Numbered from the stretch's first letter, positions 10,009 to 23,010 are shown. The stretch is 64,000 nt of DNA from Poa pratensis (GCA_947311845.1 CAMZMU010000062.1:49772592-49836591), one strand, 5' to 3'. Numbers and translations: made by a program. The notes: generated by a model from the letters alone, not told the origin.

Positions 10009-10704
10009 GAGCTCACAAGACAAGTACGATGACCGCTGATGAATTTTACTCACTGCCATGGCTTCGCATTATACTGCCCAATGCTCGGTGGGAAATATTG
10101 GTGGTTCTGGCCTCTTTGAGAGAATCGAGAGAGACAGATGCAGAGAAGGGCTCTATCTATGTTTGTAGAGATTTGGGAGATGGAGACTATTTGACTACGG
10201 TGCATCTGTTGTAGATCTCAAGTTGCGCGTTACGTCTGTCTGTTCTTGTGTTTTTTAAATTTGAGCCTTTTTAATCTATGGACATTTTTGAATCCAAACT
10301 GAACAAAAAAAAATTAATCTGAATATTTTGAATTTTGAATAAATTTCAAATTTAGACAAATTTTAAATTTAAACATTTTTTTGAGAATATGAATGTTTCT
10401 TGGATCCAAACATTTTTTAAATGTGAACATTTTCAAATTTTGTACATTTTTCAAAATCTGAATAATTCGAAATAGAAAATTAAATGAAAAGAAAAACAAA
10501 GAAAGAAAAAGATAAACAAGCCGTGGTCCACTGAAGTTTCGTAGGAAGTTTTGCCGTACTCGCACGTGGCAGCCCACACCCCCCAGCTCCCTCTCGGAGG
10601 TAAAGATAGGATGTCAGGAAATCAAAAAAAAAAGGATAGGAGGTCAGGATTCTTTCTTGGAGAAGAACTGGCACCACGATGATCTTGCAAGAATGATCAC
10701 TCGC
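10009..10704. other. Intergenic, very AT-rich, no gene seen
   Basis: 10250-10500 is made of short repeats such as AAATTTCAAATTTAGACAAA and AACATTTTT with T/A runs, typical of decayed repeat ends in cereals. No coding signal. Confidence 0.5.
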
Positions 10705-11277
10705 TTCAACCGTTCTATGTTACATGCTCTGAAATTACACAAATAACTGTCATCATTTCTTTCACGTGCCACAATGAATCTAATTATCAATCACATTTCA
10801 GAACCAACCTACTTTGATAATTCACTAGAACAAAGCTGCGACAAAAAGCAAAATCTCAAGTTGTATACAGCACAAGCTGAAAGATGCACCAGGCTTTCAA
10901 CCGTTCTATGTTACATGCTCTGAAATTACACAAATAACTGTCATCATTTCTTTCACGTGCCACAATGAATCTAATTATCAATCACATTTCAGAACCAACC
11001 TACTTTGATAATTCACTAGAACAAAGCTGCGACAAAAAGCAAAATCTCAAGTTGTATACAGCACAAGCTGAAAGATGCACCAGGCTTTCAACCGTTCTAT
11101 GTTACATGCTCTGAAATTACACAAATAACTGTCATCATTTCTTTCACGTGCCACAATGAATCTAATTATCAATCACATTTCAGAACCAACCTACTTTGAT
11201 AATTCACTAGAACAAAGCTGCGACAAAAAGCAAAATCTCAAGTTGTATACAGCACAAGCTGAAAGATGCACCAGGCT
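10705..11277. repeat. Three tandem copies of a 191 bp unit downstream of RH57
   Basis: The unit starts TTCAACCGTTCTATGTTACA and repeats at 10705, 10896 and 11087 with a constant 191-base period. The three copies look identical by eye. The third runs into the RH57 3' UTR, so the unit is itself made of 3'-flanking sequence of that gene. Confidence 0.9.
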
Positions 11278-11344
11278 TTCAAACAGGGAAAACTGAAGCC
11301 AAACGTGTCATCTATAAATCCATTACATGGTTACAATAGCACTC

Positions 11345-14300
11345 TTAATCTTCATCAGTCAAAATGGAGATGTGGTCCCTGTCCACCCTGTGTTTCCTGC
11401 TCTTGAGCTTCGGTAATGCCACCATCCAGGAAGGGACCTCGCAGCCCGAAGAGACCAGCACGTTGGCGATATTCCGCAGGAACGGCTTATCCTCCTCTGT
11501 GAAGAACGTGATCGCCTCACCTGATCTGCCTGCTCTTCCAGACCGTCCTATGTATAACAAGAGAAGGGGTTTAGACTCTTGTCGCCAGGACCATGCACAG
11601 GCAGGAAAGCCAAAGATATTTCTTACCTATTCTGTGAATATAGGCAGAAGCCGACTCCGGGAAATCATAGTTGATTACACAGTTGACACCTTTGAAATCC
11701 ATTCCACGGGCAAGGACCTCTGTTGCTATTAGTACCCAGCTCTTTCCAGCTCTCAAGTTGTCAACAGCATCTTGGCGCTACAGTTAGGAAATAGAAATGA
11801 GCTAGTGAGCTTGACATCAACGATATTACACCAGTGAAATCAAAATAACATGAATATTTACAGAAAATCGGTAATAATACACTATGGAAAAGTTACCTGC
11901 TCTTCGTTAAGGTCTCCATGAATTACATCAGCTCTAATGTCATCAAATGCCAGTTCCTTGTAGAGCTCTTTTGCCCTCTCTTTGCTTTGAACAAAGATCA
12001 ACACTGGAGGATTCAAGGACTACAATGGAAGATGGTCGGTCAAAACCTCATTATGAATTCGGAAACACATAGAAACTCCAATTTTGCAAGTAGTTAGATT
12101 AAGGCTACAAGCACCATGATTGGCTTAGCTTTGCTGTTTATATATATATGTGCATGCATGAGAAGGGAATTGATGCAATAAACTGTTCAGCTGGTTAGGC
12201 AAACATAACCAGTAGAAAATAGTCCTACAACAATGACAGATATATGGAAACCAGGAGAAACTGCCAGTGAAGGATCATGACATACTTCTGCAAAGCTTTG
12301 GCGAAGAGCTATCAACTTCCCCCTCTCAGTTCCAGTAAAGATCAACTTTTGCCTAATCAGTGAGGACGCCGAATTCCTGCAAGATTAACAATTCATTATG
12401 AAAATAGCCCCAGAAAAATAGATCTGCTTGTTCACATGAACACTTTATACTCACTTTCTTCCCACGATGACCCGAACAGCATCATGCATTATTGTGCGTG
12501 CAAGAGCCTCAATTGTTTCAGGCAATGTGGCACTGAACAAAGATCGAATTATTGAAGGGTTTGAGCATGCTTTGACAATTGAGTCAATCACTTCAACAAA
12601 TCCAAGCTCAAAAAGTTTATCAGATTCATCCAAGACAAGGTACTCCACCCTGCATTTGGCAATTCTGTGTTATTGTTGCACTATTTTGTATTGTTGTGAA
12701 AGAAAATGTTAAAGCAAAACTCTTGGTTTCTCTGTAAGCAACATGACACATATGACTAAGATGATATCAAATAGAGCATAAGCTTAAGGCTCTCCGGTAC
12801 TTCTTGATAAGTAAAAACACTTAAATGCGAAAAGATAAATATAAATGAAGAAAACACTATCAGTGTAACCATACAAGAAGCTAACGTTCTGATAAATATG
12901 TCAGTAAATGGAACCCCAGGTTCACAGATTATGATAAAATGTAAAGAAATATATCATAATTTATCCAGAGCAGATAATATAACATTATACTTCTATGAAA
13001 CCGGTAGTGTTGCATAACTAAACAGACAAACATGCATGACATGATCACAGACCTACTTAAGTCAAGGTCTCTTTTTTGTATAGCATGGTCCAAACGAAGT
13101 GGGGTGGATACAAGGATGTCACAGTGCATATCCTTGAAATTCCCATCTTGCGAAAGATCTTTGGTCACTAGCTTGATAGAGAACTTTCTTCCCTTTGCAA
13201 ACTTCTTGCATTCTCTCGTAGTTTGTGCTGCCAATTCCCTTGTTGGGCAAAGAATAACAGCTTTAACAGCTCCTTTGGATCCTGGCTATTAGAACAACAA
13301 TCATCGTTAAGAATGTCCAAGGAATCTAAACAGCATAACATAATACCATGAAGATAAGTACCTTGATTTTCATAAGTATCGGAAGCAAGAAAGCCAGTGT
13401 CTTGCCGGAGCCTGTAGGTGCACAAGCAAAGCATTCCCTGCCCTGAAGCAAGCAATAAGTAATTACTGTAAGAAACTGTAATTTCCCATGTAAAGGGAAC
13501 TAAAATCCAAACGATATGGGGAAAACACTCACTGAAAGAAGAATGGAAATGGCCTGCCTTTGGATAGGTGTAGGTTCTTGAAAGCCAAGTTTGGACAAGT
13601 TCCCAACCAGATATGAATCACAGTCATACCTAGTCACACAAATAAAGAGGCTTAGCATAACAACCTTAAATGATGACTACATAATGACCTGATGTGGTGT
13701 ACACCAACAAGGCTACAGTAAGTAATTTATGGACCCTACAAAATCGCTAACCTCGAAACCAGTTCTTCGAAACTCTCAAGTGGTGCTGGAACATTGTGTC
13801 CCGAAATGTGGATATCAAACCTCTTCCGGAGAATGGCAGCTCTCTGGAAACCAAGTCAAATGATTAAGACCCAACCACCAGAGGTTACAGACTACTTACA
13901 GTTGCAAACATAGCAATTCAGCAACACTGGCTTCTACTCCCTCCGTTCCAAATTAGATGTCTTCCATTTGTCCACATGCGGATGTATCTAGACATGTTAC
14001 AAGTATAGATACATCCGTATGTGGACAAATGGAAGACATCTAATTTGGAACGGAGGGAGTAGTATTCAATAAAGGTGGTGATGGAATCATAAGCCATAGC
14101 AAAGCTACTTTGCTCATCAGATATTTCGACACACATTATTTCTTTTGCAAATATAACATCGTAATTCGCCAACAAGCTTACCAAACCACACAAAAAAAAT
14201 ATGAATCATGAGCATTACCTCGATTTCCTTCTCAGCTTCCTTCCGCCGCCTCTCAGCTTCCGAGTCGTCATCCTTCCGCGCCTCCACCTTCACAGAATCG

Positions 14301-14678
14301 TCCACAGCATCCTTCACCTCCGCTCCCTTAAACACGCTGAACCCCTCCACAACCTCTGCAGAGGAAGCAAACCCACCAGCAAAATCAAACTGCCAGCGCC
14401 GCAACTCCAAACACCGACCGCCCAAGACCAAACAAACCCGGAACCGAAATCTCACCGGAGGCGGCCCCTTCGTCCCGCTTCTTCTTCTTCTTAATCTTCT
14501 TGGCGTTGTTCTTGCTCTTGCGCTTCCGCTTCTTCTCCGGGGGTGGCGGCGCGGCCTCGGGGACGGGGGCAGGAGCAGGCTGAGCGCCTTTCCGGAAGCG
14601 GGCGATGTCTCCGGCGAAGCGCTTGCGGTCGAAGCGGGTGCCGGCGAATAGCGCCGACGAGAGGCTGGTCTTCTCCAT
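11345..14678 (-). CDS. RH57: DEAD-box ATP-dependent RNA helicase 57 (ROK1 type)
   Basis: Eleven minus-strand exons with GT-AG borders and kept phase: 14456-14678, 14219-14355, 13752-13843, 13533-13629, 13362-13442, 13057-13285, 12455-12650, 12286-12376, 11897-12019, 11627-11777 and 11345-11547. They give 540 residues. The N-terminus has a lysine-rich segment ([10 protein letters not shown]) typical of a nucleolar protein. Helicase motifs follow in order: Q motif ([12 protein letters not shown]), motif I APTGSGKT (about 191-198), Ia PTREL, II DESD (the ROK1 variant of DEAD), [23 protein letters not shown] and [16 protein letters not shown]1 helicases act in the nucleolus in 18S rRNA maturation. 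The start at 14678 gives the expected N-terminus [13 protein letters not shown]. The gene is intact; one intron holds a Stowaway element. Confidence 0.95.
13937..14059. mobile_element. Stowaway MITE in an RH57 intron
   Basis: A 123 bp near-perfect fold-back starts CTCCCTCCGTTCCAAATTAG and ends with its reverse complement. It is flanked by TA on both sides (13935-13936 and 14060-14061), the Tc1/mariner target duplication. It lies in the intron between RH57 exons 2 and 3, away from the splice sites. Confidence 0.95.
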
Positions 14679-15134
14679 GGTGTGGTGGATTCGCCGCCGC
14701 CGGGGAAACCTCCTCCTCCTCTTAAACCCTAGCACGGTCCCACGCGCAGCGACCGATGACTGGACCCACATGTAAGCCACAGAGCTCGGGTGGTCTCTTC
14801 GATCAAGATCCCACGGTCCAGATCTGGCCACGAGTGCCATTCGCCATCTGGACTCCGTCTGCTACCGTGGGTCCCACCCTCGCGTGCCTATACGATTTCT
14901 CGGCCCCACTTTGCCAGCGTGTGTCTGTATGACAGGTGGGACCTACCCGTGACGCTTGCCGTCCGCTACCAGTTCTGGTATCCAGTGCTTTGCCCACCTT
15001 GCCGTAATCCTGCCCTAAAACAAGGAAGAAAAAAATAATCACAGCTCCGTATCTTCTTCTCCCCACAAAGGAACTTGCCCAATCCATTCCCGCGCGCCTG
15101 ATTCGGCGGTCGCCTGTTCGATTCGTCGCGCGGG
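14679..15134. promoter_or_regulatory. Shared 456 bp promoter region between RH57 and SP1
   Basis: The two start codons face away from each other with only 456 bases between them, so both 5' UTRs and core promoters must lie here. The stretch is GC-rich with no clear TATA box, as is usual for housekeeping genes. A bidirectional promoter is an inference from spacing. Confidence 0.5.
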
Positions 15135-18100
15135 ATGATGATCCCGTGGGGCGGAGTCGGGTGCTGCCTCAGCGCCGCGGCGCTGTATCTCCTCGGGAGG
15201 AGCAGCGGGAGGTGCGGATTTTTGTTTATATTTGTTTCCACTTGGGGATTTTTGTGGTGCTGATTGGTGGTGGTTCGATCCTCAGGGACGCGGAGGTGCT
15301 GCGATCGGTGGCCAGGACTGGCAGCTTGAAGGATTTGGGTGGGTGAGCTGAGCTAGGGTTTGGTTTAGTCGCTCTGTTGTGGGTTGCCTGATGGATTTAG
15401 AAGTAGCGGTACACTGGGTTGTAGTTAGTTTGGTGCTGCGGCAGTAAAGTCATTTGAGCTCTGATTTTCAGCAGCTGCACTTGTGCTCTGAGCTTGTCTG
15501 ATCCTAGCCTCCTCCCATGAGATGAATTTCTAGCGGGGCAGATTTGAGTTAGATTAATGATGATGTCGATGAGTAGGATTGCAGCTGGTGTTGATATTTC
15601 GTTCTGTTTGCTTGTAAACATGGTGCCTGGTTTGGTGGTTTGGCTACATTGGGTCGTAGTTTGTTTGGTACTGCGGCAGTGAAGTCATTTGACCTCTATA
15701 AATTTCAGCGACTGCTTGTGCTCTGAGCTAGTCCGGCCCTACCGTAGGAGGAGGGCGCGAGGGGTGTTGGATTAATAATGTTAATGATTAGTTTTGCATC
15801 TGGTGTTGATACTTCTGGTTTCCGCTGGTAAAATGGTACCTGGATTGGCTAGCTATCAGCAATATCTTTTTATCCGTACATACATAAGTAGATGCCTGTG
15901 CCACCACTGTCTCTGCAGCTGCATAATTTGTTCTGCGAAATCTAAGAGTTCTGGATTTATCAAGTTGGCTATAAATATTTTAATCGGAGTCCAGCTTTTG
16001 CTTCAGATATGATCAAGAGTTAAACATTTGCTGTCAGCATGCTTTACATGTGATGTACGTTGTACACAGATTATCATTTGATATGCTTGGTTATGTAATG
16101 AAGATGGTATGTTTAACACGTTTTCACTCTCTTCAACAGCTGCTATTTTGGATGCTGCAAGTAAAGTCCTGCCACTTGTAGTGGCGGTCTCTGGGCGAGT
16201 TAGTTCAGATACACCACTTGTCTGCCAACAAAGTGGTATGAGAGGTGTAATAGTCGAGGAAACGGTAGCTACTGATTTCCTTTTTTTCTTAATTAGTAGA
16301 TGGCGTCGTTGTTAGTATTGTGGCATTATGATAACTTTTGTTCTTTTGTAGGCAGAGCAACACTTCCTGAAGCACAATGATGCTGGATCCTGGATTCAAG
16401 ATTCTGCCGTGATGCTTTCTGTTAGCAAAGAGGTTCCATGGTACCTGGTAATGTGCTGGGGGTCTTCCTTTTGCTCTGTCGATACAAGTAGTTAAATCTA
16501 AGCCTTAGTTTAATTGCTGATGTTGCTATTATGTGTGGAAACTTGGAGTTATCTAGAATATTTTTTGTGGAAAGCTTGGGTTTTAGCCTGTCTGTTTGTA
16601 CTCTAGAGTCTGGACTACCTTCTCTGTTTGTAGACCAGTTTTATGCCGCACCTGCGCCCCTAGCTGCTAAGATGGTCCTATCGGTGACAAAATGTTTGTA
16701 TTATTAATGGTAAGCATTGTGGGTACGGTTGCTAAGTCCAGTATATATGGCACGAAGCTAAACTTTGCTGGTGATACTAAATAATCTATTGTTCACGGGT
16801 AAAATTAAACTGTAAATATTTGGTACCAATTAGCACCTATATGTAGTGCTATATGCTGGGTTATGGCAAGAGAAGCTAACAGTATTGTTTTGAAAAGAGT
16901 AGTCCCTCAGCACCCACTTCAGACGTTAAGGTCTTAGCTTAGGCATTGTTAATGTATTGACTATATACCTATACTTGTTCAGTAAAAACAATATGCCTAA
17001 GCTTAAGCTAGGCCAAGTTTTCGTATAAACGTAAATGAAGTGAGTCAAGTGACTGCTCGTAAGAGAAAAGATCAATTGTATTTCTGAATTCACTATTTGC
17101 TTATTTAGTTTGATAAAGTCTTATGATTTTTTAATAGCTTCCAAGTTAATTACATTTCTAACATCTAATTCATCGTCAGGATGATGGCACTGGGCGTGTT
17201 TATGTTGTCGGCGCTCGTTCTGCAGCCGGGTTAGTTTTAACTGTTGCAAGTGAGGTTTTTGAGGAGTCAGGGCGAACACTTGTACGTGGAACTCTAGATT
17301 ACTTACAAGGACTGAAGGTTTGTCTAATCACATTTTGAGCAAGGCCAATGCTTATAGAACTGCTATTGATCATTTAGCAATAACCTTTGTAGATGCTCGG
17401 AGTAAAGCGAACTGAAAGGGTTCTTCCAACTGGAACTTCATTGACTGTTGTTGGTGAGGTAGTCTCCGTAGCTTTAATTGGATTTCAAGCTATTGTGAAT
17501 TTTCGTGGCATGGTTGATTTCTCTAGTCCCTTACTTTTGTTCTGGATTCTTTTGCTATTTGACCAGGCTATTAAAGATGATGTTGGAACTATTCGAATTC
17601 AGAGACCACACAAAGGACCATTTTATGCATCTCCTAAAAGCATCGATCAACTTATCTTGAATCTCGGGAAATGGGCAAAGTAGGGAAATGATGTAGCACA
17701 TTATTTTTTTCTTTGTTATGGTCGCAAGGGTCTTGCTGCTGATGGGATGTCTTCGTATGACAGGTTGTACAAGCTTGCTTCCATGGGCTTTGCAGCTTTT
17801 GGTGTCTTTCTTCTTGCTAAGCGTGCACTAGAGCATTTTCTACAAAAGAAGCGCCAGCATGAATTTCACAGGAAGTATGGACAAATATCACTTCCTTTTA
17901 TTTAGAATAAAGTGGATAGGTTCTTTGGAAAGCAATTCCGTCCTTTTTATTTTCACTTGTTTAGGAGGTTCATTCATATGTGCTGGGCATGGTTCGATGA
18001 CCCTTTTTATCTTGATCACTGAGTAGTATTTCAAACTCCATATGCTTTTCAATTGCAAAAACTGCATATTGGCCATCTGCAGCTAATATATTTCTTCGAA

Positions 18101-19248
18101 ACGACATATCCAATTGAAAAGGAATGCACTAGAGACACTGTATGCAAAACAAAGTTTATACTTGGAACTATCTTTGTGTTCAGTGGCAATCACAAATTAG
18201 TAGTCATGCATGGGACCAAATACTAAGTTACTTTAGCAAGCACTAAACATATAGTTAATCTGGAGTTTAGAACAATGATGTGATGTAAAGTTATGTATTC
18301 ATTTTATCCATACAGGGCTCGTGCTGCTGCAGCACAACGGCAGGCTAGGGAAGCTGAAGGTGATTTTCTTATAGTTGATTAGGCTGTCTTGTCAGTAGTA
18401 GTTCTTATCTTATGATATCCTTTATTATTATGAAAATGTGCAGATGGAACATCAGATGGAGAGCCTAACAGTAAGAAGGATCAGTTGGTCTTGAAAATAT
18501 GTGTAATATGCCTTGAACAGGAGTATAATGCAGTTTTTGTGCCGTAAGTACCTTATTTTATTCTCCATATTTCATTATATAACTTTATATGGTAATGAAG
18601 TTCTTTTTCCTGTGGCATTTTAATTTTTGATAATTCCAAGTATACGTTATAAACATGCATACTGTTCCTTGTTTCATTTTTGTCGAGAACTGGGCCACGA
18701 CCAGTTAGCTAGACCCATTCCCATAGGTGTGCATGCAGCCCGTCATGTACGCCTCATGGAGTCATGGTTGTCTCTCCTTCAATTAAAAAGCCACAGGGGC
18801 TAGTCCCTGTTGGTCTATTCTTCTTGTGGGAAGTGATAATCTTTTTCTGTTTAACGTGTTGTATTTAACTTGCCTACCATTTGGTAAATGATTAAGCAAC
18901 TTAGTCAACATCATCTTAACTTATATGCATTTCAATTTTCGTTGAAATCTCTGAAAAAATCTGAACTGCGGTTTAGTCCTGACCTTGCAAACTTTATTCA
19001 CATATTTAGCTCTGACTAGTGAAAAAAAAAAAATCTGAATCATCTCCACCAATACCCATTGATAAGCATCTTCCCTGCTAGCTCTGCTCTTACTGTATTG
19101 TCAATTTCACCCCCAACAAGTGCATGACGGTTCAACCTTATGCAGGTGTGGCCACATGTGTTGCTGTATGACCTGCTCTTCACACGTAACAAACTGTCCA
19201 CTTTGCCGGAGAAGAATTGACCAAGCTGTCAGAACATTCCGTCACTGA
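15135..19248 (+). CDS. SP1: SP1-type RING E3 ubiquitin ligase of the organelle outer membrane
   Basis: Eleven exons with GT-AG borders and kept phase: 15135-15211, 15286-15338, 16140-16264, 16352-16447, 17180-17317, 17393-17458, 17567-17679, 17764-17874, 18316-18359, 18444-18543 and 19146-19248. They give 341 residues, close to the usual 343. The order is an N-terminal membrane segment (CCLSAAALYLLG), the GIDE/MULAN domain facing the intermembrane space, a second membrane segment (about LASMGFAAFGVFLLAKRAL), a basic linker and a C-terminal C3HC4 RING (CVICLEQEYNAVFVPCGHMC, later CPLCRRRID). Arabidopsis SP1 ubiquitinates TOC proteins of the chloroplast import machinery; related SPL proteins do similar work. 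The protein ends in FRH. The second of two adjacent ATGs (15138) is an equal candidate start. The gene appears intact. Confidence 0.93.
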
Positions 19249-20056
19249 TTGCACTGTATGATGCCAAGTCCTGCACTTCATAACATACAACACCACGGTG
19301 AACTCTTTCAAGTTCCAGTTGGCCGTGACTGCCAGTCTGCATAATATCTGGACTGTGATACTGAGCTGAAGCTTGTTCATGGCAGTTTGCTATACAGACA
19401 AAACTTCAAGTAATGTGAACTCGTTGTTAGTCGACACTGCGCCAGTTACTGATCTCGCTTGTACGTTGCGATTCTGTACAGAATGTTCTTGTGTAGCGCC
19501 TTGTTTCTAACGGTGCTCTTATTGACAACAAGGATGCTAGCATTTACCGGTGGATTGATGGATTCTACCAAAAGCAAGTACTTACGTTGTTGTTTCACAT
19601 TGTAAAGGATGATATTTTCTTCTGCTGGGACGCCATCTCATGATAGTTCCTGCGTGCTCACTGCTTAGTTGATATTCTGTAGTCACGGAAGAAAAAGTAT
19701 GTAATATGTCGGTGCTGTCTCAAGCTTTCCATTCCTGTATGTACCCTCCAGTTACAGTTAGCTTCTCTGTTCAGTCCAAACCTCTCAACGGTCCAAATAT
19801 GGCTAAGTGTTCAGTTCACGTCCAATAGAGATGAATTGCGTTAAACAAGGATGCGAAAGTGGGATCCCACTTGTCCAATATTTGTACTAAACTGGGAAAC
19901 CACTTTCGTGTCCCTAGCGTTAAATGCTTTGGGTCTCTTTGATTCGAACGACTCTAAAAACATGTTGATGGCATATATGATGTTCTCGTTTCGGCCATAT
20001 AAGATTGGAGTTCAAAAGAGTTTCGGAGTAGAGATTTTCTTGCTTCACGGGATCCG
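19249..20056. other. SP1 3' UTR and flank, no further gene
   Basis: The first few hundred bases are the likely SP1 3' UTR. Beyond about 19800 the sequence is low-information with short frames only. Confidence 0.5.
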
Positions 20057-20325
20057 GTGCTCCCTCTATTAAAAAACAAAAATCATATTTGTAAGTTCTA
20101 AAAAAAATCTGAAAACGATCTACATGTTTTCAATGATGTATCACACAAACGTGAATTTGTTTCGTTTGAAATAATTCCAAGCTACACAAAGCTCCAAATA
20201 TAAGGTATTTCAAACCAAGATTTTGCATGTTTGTGGGATATATCATTGAAAACATGCAAGGTTTGTTTCAGATTTTATAAAAAAACTAAATATGATTTTT
20301 GAATATTTTAAAACAGAGAGAGCAC
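20057..20325. mobile_element. Fold-back MITE of 269 bp
   Basis: The left arm from GTGCTCCCTCT and the right arm ending AGAGAGAGCAC are inverted repeats extending about 100 bases. Shared blocks are AAAAATCATATTT, AAATCTGAAA and CATGTTTTCAATGAT. A clear target duplication could not be chosen, so the family is left open. Confidence 0.65.
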
Positions 20326-20982
20326 TTGAGCTTGGGAGCCAAAATGACTTCCGAGAGTTTCGTCCATATACTCCCTAGAGCGGATTTTTTTTAAGGCTAG
20401 GTACACGGGAACTCACTTTCTAAAACTTAGGAGAAACATATTTGTAAGTTCGCAGAAAAATCACACACATAAGTTAGAAACCTAGGCACGTCTTGAAAAG
20501 ATACTATTTGGGACCTGGGATAAATGAGAGTACCAGTACAACTTATGTTTAACAATCTCATTTTCATGAAACTTAGCAAATTATGAACTCTTCTGAATTT
20601 TTAAGAATTCACAAATATACTATTTGCTTTAGTTTAGAAAGTGGATACGGACCAGAAATCACTTCTATCTTCCGCTCTCTTGTGCCCCCGTTTAAAAAAA
20701 TCAAGTTATGTGTAGCAAGTCAAATGAGTTATGTTTCACCTTTTCCAGAGCCATTATTTTGTAATTTTTGTGTAAGCTACAATATAACATAGTATCGGCA
20801 AAACTATGCAGATAATATGAATGTGTATCCACGATAAATTACTATTGGAATTTGTTGAAATTTCAAAATACCATTTTCGATTTTTTTGAAACAAAATCAC
20901 GGTATATTGGATTCACGATTTAGAAAGAAAAGAAAAAAGGAATCCGGATTGCCATTGCCAAAACAACCTTTTTTTCGCATTT
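20326..20982. other. No gene seen
   Basis: AT-rich sequence with short frames only. It may include decayed repeat sequence related to the neighbouring MITE (AACATATTTGTAAGTTC recurs near 20430). Confidence 0.4.
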
Positions 20983-21139
20983 ACCTCGAGAGCTATTGCT
21001 GAAATGCAAAAGCTTGGGTTTACTGGAAGCGAAGTGGTCAATGCTGCAAGTGTTTTCGCAAAGGAACCAAACCAAATGGGCATGTTTTTAGCGCTCCCTG
21101 AAGTCTACAAGAGGGAGTACATACTCCGAATGCTTAATG
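20983..21139 (+). pseudogene. Isolated exon of a Myb/SANT-type transposase-associated gene
   Basis: The frame SRAIAEMQKLGFTGSEVVNA continues as a helical segment with FLALPEVYKREYILRMLN and ends at a good donor (GTATGT at 21140). Such a C-terminal segment is typical of plant proteins with a Myb/SANT-like DNA-binding domain related to PIF/Harbinger ORF1 or L10-interacting MYB proteins. The N-terminal DNA-binding part is absent upstream. This is an exon-sized fragment, probably dead. Confidence 0.4.
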
Positions 21140-21764
21140 GTATGTTAAGTTATCCTCAAATCCTATATGGATGCAGCGCAACTACACTGAAAAAGATTCA
21201 GGCTTGATTATTCTGAATGTTCATTTACCATATTAGGTCCAACATAGGCATTTTGGATATAACAAAGTAGAAACAGTATCTGACATTCCTGTCAACTAGA
21301 CAATTAGTATATCGATTTTGGAATTAGATGAGTTGAGATGCACCAGAGTGTTCTGGGCTATTAGCTTTTGTCGTAGACTTGCATGTCTATTCATGTTTGC
21401 CATAATATGCGTCTAAGTTATGCGTTGCATCATGAGTTGTTTAATGCTTTTTGGAGTAGTAATTGTTAAACATCTACCATTACCAATATTAGTGCACTGC
21501 TAGTTTCTATTATGAGGGTATCTGGGTATGTGCACAAGAACTCTCTTTGTCTTGCTCGTTCTTAAGTGTATGTAGCCTTGCCACACCATTCGATGTGATG
21601 CTCGTTATGCTTGACTAGACGGGGTTAAACTTCATGGCCTGTTTGAAAGTCAATACTCTCGTTATTATTTTTGATTGTTTGGATTTTCTGTAAATCTTCT
21701 TTTTTCAGACGTGACAGAATCAAATGATCTGGTGATATCTCCTGCTCCAGTGAAGCTTATTGAT

Positions 21765-23010
21765 TCCTGTCTCATCCTCTTTTTCAGGTGGGCAATCTCT
21801 CCAATTTTAATTTGGGAGTAACATGAGAGGAATGGAGCTCTAGAAGTACCAATTCAATCTAGTTGCAGCAGTGACAGTTGAAATTTTAGTTGCACATGTA
21901 TAAATAGTTACTAGTCTACTGTCCCTCTGTGTTTCGGACTTCTGGTGCGCTGTGTTAGCAAGGCTCAAATGTAAAGCTTGGCAATCCTTTCCTTGTACCA
22001 AACACATAACAATCCCAGCGTATCTATGTTTCACGATGCTATGGCGTATGGGCGATTATCTATGCTCAAGATGGTACGGCCAATTTGAACATTCTAAATG
22101 ATCTTGTCCATTCCGAATCCAATAAAAAATAATAACAGACACATAAAAACTATGTTCATCGCATGCCAGGAAAAGGTTTATAAAAGAGTTTAACGAGACT
22201 ACTCTGTAGATTCTTTTTCTAAAGCGGGACTATTTCACTGTCCTGATGTTGACAAAATCAGAGTAATAGTCTGCGTTAATTTTATGTTACAGCTTTTGTT
22301 CAAAATCACAATTCTTCAAGGATACCAAAAATTCGTATAATTCATCATCTCGATGGTTTCAGATACAGAGATGCAACTATTCAGAGGGCTTCAACCAGAA
22401 ACTGTGTACAAACTTGCTGCATAGAGTGAATAGATAAAGCACAAACTATGAAAAAGAAAAGGAGGCATAGAGCTTTGTCTCATCCTCAGTTTCAGGTGGG
22501 CAATCTCTAAACTTTTTTACTTGGAGCAACATGCCCATCCCACTTGCAATTTTAGGCACGACTAGTCCACGTTAGCGAGAGAAAGCGTTCAGCTTAGATT
22601 TTAATCAGGATAGCGCAGGAGTTTGCATGGGAAACGCCTCGTCAATCTGGCAGGTACATTTCTGCCGAGACATGCAACATACGTACTGGCGCACAAATGC
22701 ATCCTGCCATCGTCAATTAATGCATTTTTTCATTAGCCAGGGTATATATGCTTCAAGATGGTATGGCGTATCTATGCAATCTGAGCATTCCGAATGATTA
22801 AGACGTCCCATTCCGATTCCCCAAAAACGAATCAACAGCCACATAAAATTGTGTCCCATCAGATGCATATTACAGCTTTTGTTTAAAAAATCGCAATTCC
22901 TCATTGACTTCAAATTAACCAATATATATTGAGATGCAACTATTCAGGGCTTCAAACTGAATCTGCGTATAAGCTCACTGCATAGAGTGCACAGATAAAG
23001 CAAAAACTGA
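21765..23010. repeat. Decayed ~700 bp tandem duplication next to the COX7a-type gene
   Basis: Blocks near 21785, 22069 and 22374 recur in the same order near 22494, 22758 and 22936. Examples are CAGGTGGGCAATCTCT, the ATGGTATGGCG region, and ATTCAGGGCTTCAAAC followed by GCATAGAGTG. Offsets shrink from 709 to 562, so the second copy has deletions. The duplicated unit includes what looks like the 3' end region of the neighbouring minus-strand gene. Confidence 0.6.
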
